Source: Campylobacter concisus (GTDB lineage: Bacteria > Campylobacterota > Campylobacteria > Campylobacterales > Campylobacteraceae). Taken from it: DNA of 64,000 nt. The translations under genes and the position numbers were made by a program. The stretch covers positions 62,001 through 126,000 of the forward strand of contig NZ_CP049263.1 of NCBI RefSeq assembly GCF_003048615.2, given 5' to 3'. Each line of letters opens with the position of its first letter. Position 1 is the first letter of the stretch. Of the stretch, positions 36,758 to 45,038 are shown one piece after another. The notes beneath the pieces are model-generated. The model was not told where the DNA came from and searched no databases. It saw nothing but the letters and a program-made list of their open reading frames with translations.

Positions 36758-37215
36758 TAGATGTCAAAATTGATTTTGAAGAACTAGAAAAAGATGTAAT
36801 ATATGCTGATAAATTTGGCGAATATAAACTAAAAAATATAATTGAAAAAGTTTATGGCTATTTATCAAAAAAATTAAACCTGCCATTGCGTTTCGGACCA
36901 GATGGTTTTAAGGATTTTTTTTGGTTGATTAGATATAAAGAATGGGAAGAATATCGAGAAATAGATGAATGGGGGAGCTATGAAGAATATCTGCAAGAAA
37001 AATCAGAAAACTCACAATATGGTTTAAAAAATAAATTTGGTATTAGAGATGATATGACAATACATTTTTTAAATTTTAATAAATTTAAACAGAAATATAA
37101 AAATATAGCCAATGATTTATTGGTCTTGCTTAATGATGTCATTCGTGAAACAGCCAAATATTCAACCGATAATGGCAATGATTTATTAAATGTTACAATA
37201 GTTATTGAAAGCTAG
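36754..37215 (+). CDS. Barstar-like immunity protein, copy 2
   Basis: 153 residues, same length as and clearly homologous to the product of 33735-34196. LSKKLNLPLRFGPDGFKDFF is the barstar interface segment, and the end LLNVTIVIES matches the barstar C-terminal strand. Overlap with the barnase-like tail (ATGA) pairs the two genes directly. Confidence 0.72.
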   Translation: MIDVKIDFEELEKDVIYADKFGEYKLKNIIEKVYGYLSKKLNLPLRFGPDGFKDFFWLIRYKEWEEYREIDEWGSYEEYLQEKSENSQYGLKNKFGIRDDMTIHFLNFNKFKQKYKNIANDLLVLLNDVIRETAKYSTDNGNDLLNVTIVIES

Positions 37216-37266
37216 AAGCCTATAATTCACCATGATTTTAGAGTTAATTAATAACATATCATATAA

Positions 37267-38778
37267 TTAGGCAAAAACACTCATCTAAAAGGATCACTTC
37301 TTGCAGCAGGAGAGTATGATAAAGATAATACCTTTATAGATAACCACAACCTAAATTTAAAAACAAATACCCTAAGCTATGAGAACCTATCAAATACAAG
37401 CTATGCTAAAGGAACAAACTTTAGTATAGGAGCTAACTATATCCTAGAAGATAAAAACAATAAAGATAGCAGATCAAATAACAATCAAGAAGATAAATTT
37501 ACAGGTCTTAAATCAATAGATCTATCTAACCATAGAAATTTAAGCTACAGCTTATCTAAAAACCTAGCAACTCTAGGTAGTGGTAACATAGAGATAGCAG
37601 ATAAAGAAAACTCTGATGATCTAACAAGACTAAATAGAGATACAACTAAACTAACAAAAGATCTAGTAAATACTAGCATAAGCTCAAATGTAGATGGTAG
37701 TATAGATGCTAGGGTGTTTAGTAAAGAGGGTAGGAGGGAGATAGCTAAAGAATATAAAGACTTAAATAAAAATATGAATATAATAGCCTCTACATTACCT
37801 GACAAAAATGGTGATAACGTTATTGAAAAAGTATTCGGTCATATATTTGAAGGCTTAAATTATATAAGTCTTGGCATAATGCCATCAAAAGAAAATAAGG
37901 GTGGAATTTTGGCTAACATACCAGTTTTAACAGGTGTCTTTGATAATTCTAACAGACAATACTTAGTGGTTAATAAGGAAAGTGACAAATACTCTGAAAA
38001 AGATTTTGAGAAAATTCAAGATAGTAAATTTTTTAAATCTCTTAGTGATGCCGATAAGGAGAAATTTAAAGATCAACAAGACTTATACATATCAAAAAAT
38101 CCGTATAAAATTACCAAAGAAACAGCAACCTTTCAAAATTTTACAAATGGTATGATGAATAATGAAGCAGAAGCTATAAAAAATGGTCTTCAGCAAACTG
38201 GATTCTGGAATGCTAAGAGTGGAAAAGTAGAGCTTACTGTTAATTATAATCCATCTTATGGTTTTTTGGGTGATTTGTTAGAATCTGCAGTAGATAAATT
38301 TGGTGGAACAACTGGAATAGCTAAGCAAACTGGCAATTTTTACAATGATGTAGTTGGTGCCAGAGGCGATGCTGGTAGCAACTTTGCAAACCATTCACAG
38401 GGAAATGCTTTGGCAAAAAGCGGTATAAAATGGAAAGTAAGAAATGGTGGGTTTTATACTAATAATGGCAAACATACTATTGTGTCCTTTGGCTCGCCAA
38501 TAAGCCGTGAAGAAATGTCAAAAACTATTGACCTTGCAAATAGCAAGACAGGAAATGAGCAATTTGTATTTTCTGGCTCATATACTAAAAAAGGTGATTT
38601 TGTTGGAGAGGCGCTTGGTGGAAATAGTGAAAATAATAAAGATGCTAGTTTGACCGATAGGTTAAACATCTTAAATGCTATAAAATTATTTACAGATGAT
38701 TCTCCACATAGTGAATATATATGTGAGTCATATGTGAAGACGGATAATGAAGGAGAAGTAATATGTGGCTACAGATAA
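37267..38778 (+). pseudogene. Orphan CdiA C-terminal module with alpha/beta-hydrolase-like toxin
   Basis: An intact open frame of about 500 codons with no start, so it is called a silent cassette rather than a gene. The first 143 codons repeat cdiA. Next comes a variable region with a pre-toxin part (SIDARVFSKEGRREIAKEY), then AGSNFANHSQGNALAKSG near 38375-38430. N-H-S-Q-G is a G-x-S-x-G-type nucleophile elbow as in lipases, preceded by a glycine-rich turn and followed by a HTIVSFGSPIS strand-turn. DDSPHSEYICESY near the end could carry the catalytic His. A lipase or esterase effector is inferred. The stop lies inside the next gene, a lipoprotein. Confidence 0.65.
37268..37696 (+). repeat. 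Homology arm, copy 2 of the 429-bp cdiA repeat
   Basis: Matches 19484-19912 in the same reading frame with no gaps. A TAA at 37264-37266 closes the frame just upstream, so the copy begins abruptly. After 37696 the two sequences part: SSNVDAS in cdiA, SSNVDGS here. Confidence 0.9.
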
Positions 38779-39527
38779 GATTTTTATTTATTATCTTATT
38801 TTTGTCGGGATGCGGCATTGTTACGAGTGTAGATGATGACAATAAAGAGTCTAAAATTTTGAGTGTAGATCAAAGAATATCTACCAAAGAAGGATTGCTC
38901 TCTTTGATGGCACCTATACATAAGGATATAGGCGTTTTTTATGGAGTATATAAAGTAGGGGAAGGCATGGTATTGACTTGGGCTGTAAAAAATATGATGG
39001 CTTCAAAGCTTATTATTTCGACAGAGTCTTATCCTGGACATACTTTTGAATCTGCAAAATATCTCAATCCAAAAAATCTTAAAATTTTTGAAGAAGAGAC
39101 AAAAACTAAAGAGAGTTTTTACAATACTACTACTAGTGCTATATATAAAAAAGCATATCTTGATTATATAGATGGAGTTAAATGCAGGACATTTGTCCAT
39201 GCGGATTTGAGACAGATTTATCAAAATGTAATAGATGGTGAAAAGACTTATACACAATACTATGATACATATTGTTCATTTTATCAGCCAAAAAACATTA
39301 AAAAACCAACAAATATGGTTAGACTACAATATGAATATAGTTTTAATCGCAAATCAAAAGCTTTTACAGATAGCAACAAAACAGAGCAGGAAGTCTTAAA
39401 TGATATACACAATATATTTAGGCAAGACATACAAGCAATATTTTCTACCATAAAGCTTGGCATGGATAGAGAGAAGATGAGAAAAGAGGGGCTTTTGTTT
39501 GATAAACCATATAGGGTTCAGTTTTAG
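38763..39527 (+). CDS. Lipoprotein, probable immunity to the hydrolase tail
   Basis: 254 residues starting 16 bp before the toxin stop. A lipoprotein signal (MWLQIRFLFIILFLSGCG, lipobox LSGC, Cys17) places it in the periplasm. The mature part is mixed alpha/beta with YLDYIDGVKCRTFVHADL and ends MDREKMRKEGLLFDKPY, a signature repeated in two paralogs downstream. Periplasmic lipoprotein immunity is usual for secreted phospholipases (for example Tle/Tli pairs), which supports the hydrolase call. Function is inferred. Confidence 0.6.
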   Translation: MWLQIRFLFIILFLSGCGIVTSVDDDNKESKILSVDQRISTKEGLLSLMAPIHKDIGVFYGVYKVGEGMVLTWAVKNMMASKLIISTESYPGHTFESAKYLNPKNLKIFEEETKTKESFYNTTTSAIYKKAYLDYIDGVKCRTFVHADLRQIYQNVIDGEKTYTQYYDTYCSFYQPKNIKKPTNMVRLQYEYSFNRKSKAFTDSNKTEQEVLNDIHNIFRQDIQAIFSTIKLGMDREKMRKEGLLFDKPYRVQF

Positions 39528-39601
39528 ATAAAATTACAACTGCAAACTATATGCAAAGAATTTGATAAAAATGGTGGCTATACATAAAAGAGTGTAGTAA
39601 G

Positions 39602-39895
39602 GTGAAGATACTAATAATTTCATTCTTAATAGCTTTCATAACAGGATGTAGTTTTGATAATACATATAAAAGTGATATATATGATCGCGACTATATAAGT
39701 ATGGATGCAAATACTACACTTTATAGCTCAAATAAAACATTTTCAGTAAAGTCGCCGATAAATAGAGGCATCTTATTTGAGGGTTTAGACAAATATGATG
39801 ATTTTACAGTGTTGCAGCGCCGTATTATTGGAGAGATAGTTGAGATGTTTTATCTTGAAATAGATAAGATAGATGTATTATGGGTTATTATTTAA
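39602..39895 (+). pseudogene. Shortened lipoprotein of the same group
   Basis: 97 codons from GTG 39602 (AAGGTGAAG). Signal and lipobox ILIISFLIAFITGCS, then NRGILFEGLDKYDDFTVLQR. It lacks the long central part and the MDR..M..EGLL signature of its neighbours, so it is probably a truncated family member, though it could be a real short lipoprotein. Confidence 0.45.
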
Positions 39896-39916
39896 AACAA
39901 AATCAGAGGAGATAAA

Positions 39917-40039
39917 ATGGAAATAAAAAAATTAATCATGTTTGCTTTGTTGGCATTTGTTTTTACGGCTTGCGCAGAAAAAGAATATATATGTCAAGAC
40001 CATGAAAAATATGGCGCAGTATGTGGCTATAGGCCATAA
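39917..40039 (+). CDS. 40-residue lipoprotein ending like the hydrolase toxin
   Basis: ATG 39917 follows AGAGGAGAT. The signal MEIKKLIMFALLAFVFTAC has a lipobox; the mature 21 residues, KEYICQDHEKYGAVCGYRP, copy the end of the orphan hydrolase (EYICESYVK...VICGYR) including both cysteines. Directly at its 3' end ATGTGGCTATAG mirrors the immunity start ATGTGGCTACAG with a stop at codon 4. It may be a chance fusion of a signal peptide to a toxin tip. Confidence 0.5.
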   Translation: MEIKKLIMFALLAFVFTACAEKEYICQDHEKYGAVCGYRP

Positions 40040-40065
40040 GTAGCCATAAATATTTAGAAACATAG

Positions 40066-40254
40066 AATTTAAATTTACAGGACGGACTCAATAAATCCTT
40101 GTTTTCATGGAAAGTTAGACAAAAAGCAGATATGGCAGATCGCATAAATGTGTTAAATATCCCTAAATTATTTATGGATGATTCACCACATAGTTCTTAT
40201 GTATGTCAAGATTATGAAAAAGATGGTGCTATATGTGGTGTAAATTTTCAGTAA
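40066..40254 (+). pseudogene. Second hydrolase-type toxin tip
   Basis: A start-less frame: SLFSWKVRQKADMADRINVL, then FMDDSPHSSYVCQDY and AICGVNFQ. It parallels SLTDRLNILNAIKLFTDDSP and HSEYICESY at the end of the 37267-38778 module, including the SPHS block and two cysteines. The stop overlaps the next lipoprotein gene. Bases around 40090-40110 also resemble 42240-42260, a sign of mosaic exchange. Confidence 0.6.
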
Positions 40255-41108
40255 TAAAGCTTATTGTTATAACTTTTATTGCGCTCTTTTCCGGTTGTCA
40301 TGATATTCCAAATATAACTACAAAGCATCTTAAACCAGGTATTATGCTTTCATCTTTTCAAAATGAAAGCTTTACCTATGTGCTTCCAAGCAGTTTTGCT
40401 GATATTGATTGGTATTATTTTCTAGATGAAAAAAATGGCAGAAATGTTTTTGAACGCAATCTGCCGTCTATGTTCAATGAAGAATTTCAGATCAATACTT
40501 ACAAATATAAAGAAAGAAAGATGTCACGAAGTAAGTTAGAAATTCGCAAGGATAGAGAAGAAAGCATTGATAGGAGTATTTATGATATTTTGACTGGTTG
40601 GCAACCTTACGAAAAAGGATTCTTTGCATATATTGATGGCATAAAGTGCGAAGCAGGTTTTTTGATAAGCTCAATAACTCAAATTGGCTCTTCAAACTAT
40701 GGCATTGATTGTCTTTATTACGATACTAGTGGTGCTGTATCAACTTTAGTTATTGGAGGCACTTTTAGATTATTTTTTGATCCAGTTAAACATAAAAACT
40801 ATAAAGCAGAAGATATGGCAATACTATTTAAAAATGATATGAGTGAATTTTTAAAATCGATAAAATTAAAAAATATGGATAGACAAAGAATGAAAAAAGA
40901 GGGCTTGCTTTTTGACAGAATATATAACCCTAGGGATGAATTTGATGAAATAATCTATGAGTGGTTTGATCCAAATAAATTTGACTGTACAAAGTACCAA
41001 AAAGAATATCAGATCTGCAAAAAATCACATCTTTGGAAAGAGATACGTAAAAATAAAAAATTTTTTGATGAGAAATACTATGAAACAGAAAGAAAGATAA
41101 GAGGTTAA
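40233..41108 (+). CDS. Lipoprotein paralog, probable immunity
   Basis: 291 residues; start overlaps the second hydrolase tip by 22 bp, the same geometry as 38763. The signal MWCKFSVIKLIVITF ends at lipobox FSGC. GFFAYIDGIKCEAGF parallels the IDGVKC block of the first copy and LKNMDRQRMKKEGLLFDRIY the C-terminal signature. A further charged tail of about 55 residues includes CTKYQKEYQIC. Confidence 0.6.
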   Translation: MWCKFSVIKLIVITFIALFSGCHDIPNITTKHLKPGIMLSSFQNESFTYVLPSSFADIDWYYFLDEKNGRNVFERNLPSMFNEEFQINTYKYKERKMSRSKLEIRKDREESIDRSIYDILTGWQPYEKGFFAYIDGIKCEAGFLISSITQIGSSNYGIDCLYYDTSGAVSTLVIGGTFRLFFDPVKHKNYKAEDMAILFKNDMSEFLKSIKLKNMDRQRMKKEGLLFDRIYNPRDEFDEIIYEWFDPNKFDCTKYQKEYQICKKSHLWKEIRKNKKFFDEKYYETERKIRG

Positions 41109-41109
41109 G

Positions 41110-41928
41110 ATGCTTAAATATAAAAAATTTATTTTTCTTTTTGTAGCTTTTTTGTTTATTGGTTGTTTTTCAGATAACTATCCTCAAGTGAATGAACGAA
41201 ATGTAATATATAGCTATGATAGAAATTTAAAGGCCTATGCACCAGAAGCAAGAAGAGATAAAGTAAGGCTAGATACAGAAGGGCTAAAAAAAATTATAAT
41301 AAATAAGATAGGACAAAACTTTGAATATAAAATCAGTGTCTATACTGAAGATGCTGATCATAGCAATGTAATAAAAGCAACAAGCAAAGAGGAGAGAATA
41401 CAAGATAGAATGGAGTATTTAAAATCTCATGGCAAGATCTTTTCTCTTAAATCAAATAGATACATTAAACTAAGCGATGAGTATCTATCAAATTTATTAT
41501 GTCTTGCAAAGACAAATATTAACAGTAGTACCTATGTGAATATTGAATATACTTGCCCCTTTTATAGCAAAAATGGTAAGAAGAAATTTCTAATAGCAAA
41601 GACGTCATTATCGGATTATGCAAGAGATAAAACTATAAAAACTAAAGAAGAGTTATATGAGTATAAGATAACTCAGGCTTATAGTACCCTTAAACAAGAT
41701 ATTAAAGTAGTAGCTGACTCTCTTTGGATAGATGAGATGGATATTGAAAGAATGAAAAGAGATGGCTTACTACATGAAAATGCCAAATATGGTGCTCAAG
41801 ACGAAAATGCTGTCGAGTGGTTTAATCCGGACTTCTTTGAATGTAAAAGCATGAACGAAAAAAATCAAATTTGTGATGATAGGCTAAAGTTTAAAACTAT
41901 ACGAGATGAGTTATCAAAAGAAGAGTAG
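41110..41928 (+). CDS. Lipoprotein paralog, probable immunity
   Basis: 272 residues, one base after the previous gene's stop. Signal FIFLFVAFLFIGCF with lipobox IGC. Its end, IDEMDIERMKRDGLLHENAK, followed by EWFNPDFFECK...NQIC, parallels the previous gene's MDRQRM...EWFDPNKFDC...QIC. This third family member has no toxin tip directly before it. Confidence 0.6.
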   Translation: MLKYKKFIFLFVAFLFIGCFSDNYPQVNERNVIYSYDRNLKAYAPEARRDKVRLDTEGLKKIIINKIGQNFEYKISVYTEDADHSNVIKATSKEERIQDRMEYLKSHGKIFSLKSNRYIKLSDEYLSNLLCLAKTNINSSTYVNIEYTCPFYSKNGKKKFLIAKTSLSDYARDKTIKTKEELYEYKITQAYSTLKQDIKVVADSLWIDEMDIERMKRDGLLHENAKYGAQDENAVEWFNPDFFECKSMNEKNQICDDRLKFKTIRDELSKEE

Positions 41929-41944
41929 GTGAAACAAAAATTAT

Positions 41945-42343
41945 ATGATAAAAAGAAATTCGGAATATATAGATGACGAAATTGGAATTTTATTAGACTT
42001 GGTTCATTTTAAAAACAATATAGATACATTAAAAAACATGTTATCCCAGATTGGTTTTGATAGCGAAACTGAGCTCGTTTCTATGTCAAGAGATGATATA
42101 GTAGAAATTTTGCAAAGAAGCTTGGATAAAAAGATATCTTTTTTAGAGCTTGAAGAGTGGGCAAATTTGATAGAATGCCGTGAGGGCATAGGTTTTGAAG
42201 ATAAAAAAATACAAGAAATGATCTTTAAACTAGCAAATCCTTATTTGCATGGAAAGTTAGATGAAAAGCAGGTGCTAAGCTATCTAAACGAATTAGATGA
42301 AAAATGTGGTGATAAATATAAAATAGTAGATGTTCTGCGTTAA
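41945..42343 (+). CDS. Small soluble protein, probable immunity
   Basis: 132 residues, helical and acidic (LSMSRDDIVEILQRSLDKK-type pattern at about 45-65). The last residues, DEKCGDKYKIVDVLR, nearly repeat those of 29782-30141 although the N-terminal parts differ. The partner toxin is not evident; the next frame begins a new tail. Confidence 0.45.
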   Translation: MIKRNSEYIDDEIGILLDLVHFKNNIDTLKNMLSQIGFDSETELVSMSRDDIVEILQRSLDKKISFLELEEWANLIECREGIGFEDKKIQEMIFKLANPYLHGKLDEKQVLSYLNELDEKCGDKYKIVDVLR

Positions 42344-42345
42344 AA

Positions 42346-42843
42346 AGTGATGAATTTTCGACCTCACCAGGAACTATTTTCCAAAAAGAAGAGTCAAATA
42401 AAAATGATAATATCCTCACTACACCGCAAACAGAGCAATATGATAAAATAACAAATGGCGGTGTAAATACAGACAATTCTTTTAACGAGCCTTATCTTGG
42501 TGGAATTGAGGGAAAAGAGCAGAATTTTAAGGATAATGTGATTTATGCAGATAATGATAATAAATTGTTGGGCAACTTTGAATTTACAGACAAAAAACAT
42601 GCAAATAAGGCAATAGAAAGAGGTTGGAACGAAAAAAGTATAGAAAATGCGAAGCAAAATCCTATTAAAGTTGGAGAAAGTATAAATCGAAATACTGGTA
42701 ATAAGTCTACCGTTTATTTTGTAGATGACAATCAATATATAGTTATCGATAATGTTACAAATACGATAGTTTAAACTAGTGATTTAAATGATAAAGATTG
42801 GAAGGTTGATAGTGGAATTAAAAACATTAGGAGTACAAAATGA
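42346..42843 (+). pseudogene. Orphan colicin E5-like RNase tail with nonsense mutation
   Basis: A start-less frame with a Thr/Asn-rich linker (TSPGTIFQKEESNKNDN) and then the toxin: RGWNEKSIENAKQNPI, NKSTVYFVDDNQYIVIDN, TNTIV and TAA at 42772. The same frame continues TSDLNDKDWKVDSGIKN to TGA 42841. This is the colicin E5 CRD layout (RGWTEDDI..., ATVYGSPGKYVVVND..TG.....SD..D..W..DSRI), with a stop where Gln (CAA) would be expected. Colicin E5-type toxins cut tRNA anticodons. The copy is dead as read; one base restores it. Confidence 0.72.
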
Positions 42844-43628
42844 AAACAGCAAATTCTATTCTTAATATATTAAATTCTTGGTTTGATAAATCGCCCAAAA
42901 AACCTGAAATTTGTGATATAAGAAAAAATAAACTATGGCTTTATTACGAAGATTCAATAAATTTTATTAATTTATTGAAAGAGTATGATATAAAAATTTT
43001 AGAAATACAGACTTATACCTATAAAGCCAAAAATGATAAAGAGTTAGATTTATCGTATGATTTTTGTAGAAATTATGATTATGAAATAGTCAAATCAAGA
43101 TTAAATAATTCTGCGTATGATAAAGACAATATTTTTATGTATGAAAAATTTTTATTATTAGATAGTATGGCTCGTGCTGGTTATATTACATTATTTTCTG
43201 TAATCCCAAATTTATCAAATAATATAAATTCGGTAATCGACAATTTAAATTTATGGTTCAACAAATCTCCTAAAATTTATAAAGAAAAAGATATAACAAA
43301 GTGCGAATTATGGCTATATTATGAAGATGGTTTATCATTTTTAGGTTTGCTAGAAGAAAACAATATCAAGGTTTTAGGTTGCGAAGCTCTACTTTTTTAT
43401 CCAGACAAAAAAGGAGTAGAGCCAAATCAATATCATAGCTTTTCACTAGAACACTATCCTTTAGTCAATAAAAATCTGACTTGGTATCCAAAAGAAGAAA
43501 AAAGTAAATATGATACTTGTAGAAATTTTTTTTATGATAGATTTGAAATAGTAAAAGAATTGAGAAAAATCGGATACGATATGTTGTTTCAAACAGAACT
43601 GGATTTATCTATTGCAAAAATTGATTAA
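42840..43628 (+). CDS. Immunity protein with an internal duplication
   Basis: 262 residues, overlapping the E5-like tail by ATGA. Two related halves: NSWFDKSPKKPEI...KLWLYYEDSINFINLLKEYDIK (about 11-52) and NLWFNKSPKIYKE...ELWLYYEDGLSFLGLLEENNIK (about 136-176). It looks like two immunity domains in tandem, perhaps neutralising two toxins or binding cooperatively. Family not recognised; it does not resemble ImmE5. Confidence 0.55.
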   Translation: MKTANSILNILNSWFDKSPKKPEICDIRKNKLWLYYEDSINFINLLKEYDIKILEIQTYTYKAKNDKELDLSYDFCRNYDYEIVKSRLNNSAYDKDNIFMYEKFLLLDSMARAGYITLFSVIPNLSNNINSVIDNLNLWFNKSPKIYKEKDITKCELWLYYEDGLSFLGLLEENNIKVLGCEALLFYPDKKGVEPNQYHSFSLEHYPLVNKNLTWYPKEEKSKYDTCRNFFYDRFEIVKELRKIGYDMLFQTELDLSIAKID

Positions 43629-43651
43629 TTTGCAATCTAAGGAGACATCAA

Positions 43652-43903
43652 ATGAAAACAGATAATATATGTGAGCAATATTCAAAAGAAAAAATAAAAA
43701 TAAATACTTGGCTAGAAGATGATGTCTTTTTTATACAAGGAGATACAAAAAGTTTAATATTTTTATCTGACTTAATTAAAGCACAGGCAATGGAATTGAA
43801 AAATGATAATATTTGTATTGGTCCAAATTTAGCAGGAAATAAATTTTTTTCTAAAAAAGCTAAATTTGGAATTTTAATTCATAATACGGACAGTGCAAAA
43901 TAA
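43652..43903 (+). CDS. Imm32-like small protein
   Basis: 83 residues; FFIQGDTKSLIFLSDLIKAQ followed by a C-terminal FGILIHNT resembles Imm32-type immunity proteins (I.GD..SL.FLADLI.....H). ATG follows AAGGAGACATCAA, a good ribosome site. No toxin tail directly before it. Confidence 0.45.
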   Translation: MKTDNICEQYSKEKIKINTWLEDDVFFIQGDTKSLIFLSDLIKAQAMELKNDNICIGPNLAGNKFFSKKAKFGILIHNTDSAK

Positions 43904-43921
43904 AAAATATTCTAATAACAT

Positions 43922-44026
43922 CTGGAAAAACAAAAAGAAAGTAGCCTCGATAGTGCAGATAAAACTGGAAAGCATAATGTAGATAAAAAAGAGCTACAAA
44001 AACTTTTAAACCAAAAATTAAAATAG
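43922..44026 (+). pseudogene. Orphan tail scrap
   Basis: A start-less frame: EKQKESSLDSADKTGKHN, then DKKELQKLLNQKLK and stop 9 bp before the next ATG. Charged linker-like sequence, probably the end of another toxin module. Confidence 0.3.
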
Positions 44027-44035
44027 GATATATTT

Positions 44036-44668
44036 ATGAGATTAAATAAAAATATAACCGAAAGATTAAATTTGCTAAAAGAAATAGTGAATTTTTTATC
44101 TGACGAAAAAAGTTTATCTACTTACTTAAAAATAGCAAATATATACACGGAAGAATGTAGATATAGCTCAGCTATCAAATTTTATAAAAAGGGATTACAA
44201 ATTTCTAAAAGGTTATTTGGAATAAATAATGTCGAAGTAGCAAAATTTTATAATGATATAGGAAATGTGTTCTTGCTAAAAAAGGATTTTGAAAATTCTA
44301 TAAAAAATTTTCAAAAATCTCTTGCAATAAGAATTAAAATCTTAGGAGAAATCCACCAAGACACAGCAGTATCATATTATAATCTGGGTGTCGCTTTTTT
44401 GAAAAAAGAAGATTATATAAAAGCTTTTGAGCTTAATAATAAAGCACTTGAAATTTATTTAAAGATATGTGGGGATAGCAGTACTAGCGTGGCAAAGTGT
44501 TATGCAAATATTGCAGCTATTTGTGAAGTAGCAGATGAGTATAAATTAGCATTAAAAAATTATAAAAAAGCCTATAAGATCAGCAAAAAATTACTGGGAA
44601 ACAAAAATCCTATGACAAATTTTTACTTTAACAAAATAAGCGACATTTGTAGGACAATGCAAAGTTAA
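44036..44668 (+). CDS. Tetratricopeptide-repeat protein, possible immunity
   Basis: 210 residues made of about four 42-residue TPR units of kinesin-light-chain spacing: YSSAIKFYKKGLQISKRLFG, FENSIKNFQKSLAIRIKILG, YIKAFELNNKALEIYLKICG, YKLALKNYKKAYKISKKLLG. No signal peptide. It has AGGATATATTT before ATG. TPR proteins are uncommon as CDI immunity factors; the position in the array is the only evidence for that role. Confidence 0.6.
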   Translation: MRLNKNITERLNLLKEIVNFLSDEKSLSTYLKIANIYTEECRYSSAIKFYKKGLQISKRLFGINNVEVAKFYNDIGNVFLLKKDFENSIKNFQKSLAIRIKILGEIHQDTAVSYYNLGVAFLKKEDYIKAFELNNKALEIYLKICGDSSTSVAKCYANIAAICEVADEYKLALKNYKKAYKISKKLLGNKNPMTNFYFNKISDICRTMQS

Positions 44669-45038
44669 CTTTGATTTTAGTGACTACTTAGAAAGCTCTA
44701 AATTCAGCAAAAGCTCACATCTTACACTAAGGACAATATCTACTAGTATAAAAAAAGTAAAAGGTGTTGATTTTTTACAATGCTTAGTTTTAGAGATGCT
44801 TTTGGTGTGCAGTTTGCATATCGTATATATTTTTCTGAAATTTGATCTATATCGCATCTTTGAGCGATTATTATATGGTTTATTGCAAAGATGAAAGCGA
44901 AGAGATAATAAAAAGAATGGCTATAAAATTTGGTCTTTATTTAAGTGGTTTGCCTAAATTTGTTGTGAACTAATAACATAAATATTTTAAAATTTGGAAA
45001 ATCAAATTTTTAAAAAACATAAATGGAGCAGGCGATTG
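44669..45038. other. Decayed sequence with toxin and immunity scraps
   Basis: Open pieces without starts include FDFSDYLESSKFSKSSHL (about 44670-44720) and ESEEIIKRMAIKFGLYLSG near 44900-44950, separated by stops. Probably one dead module. The end carries the ribosome site for 45039. Confidence 0.35.

Noticed and set aside
44669-45038. A new toxin gene in the decayed stretch
   Set aside because: Open pieces are short, in several frames and lack starts; nothing recognisable can be joined with confidence.
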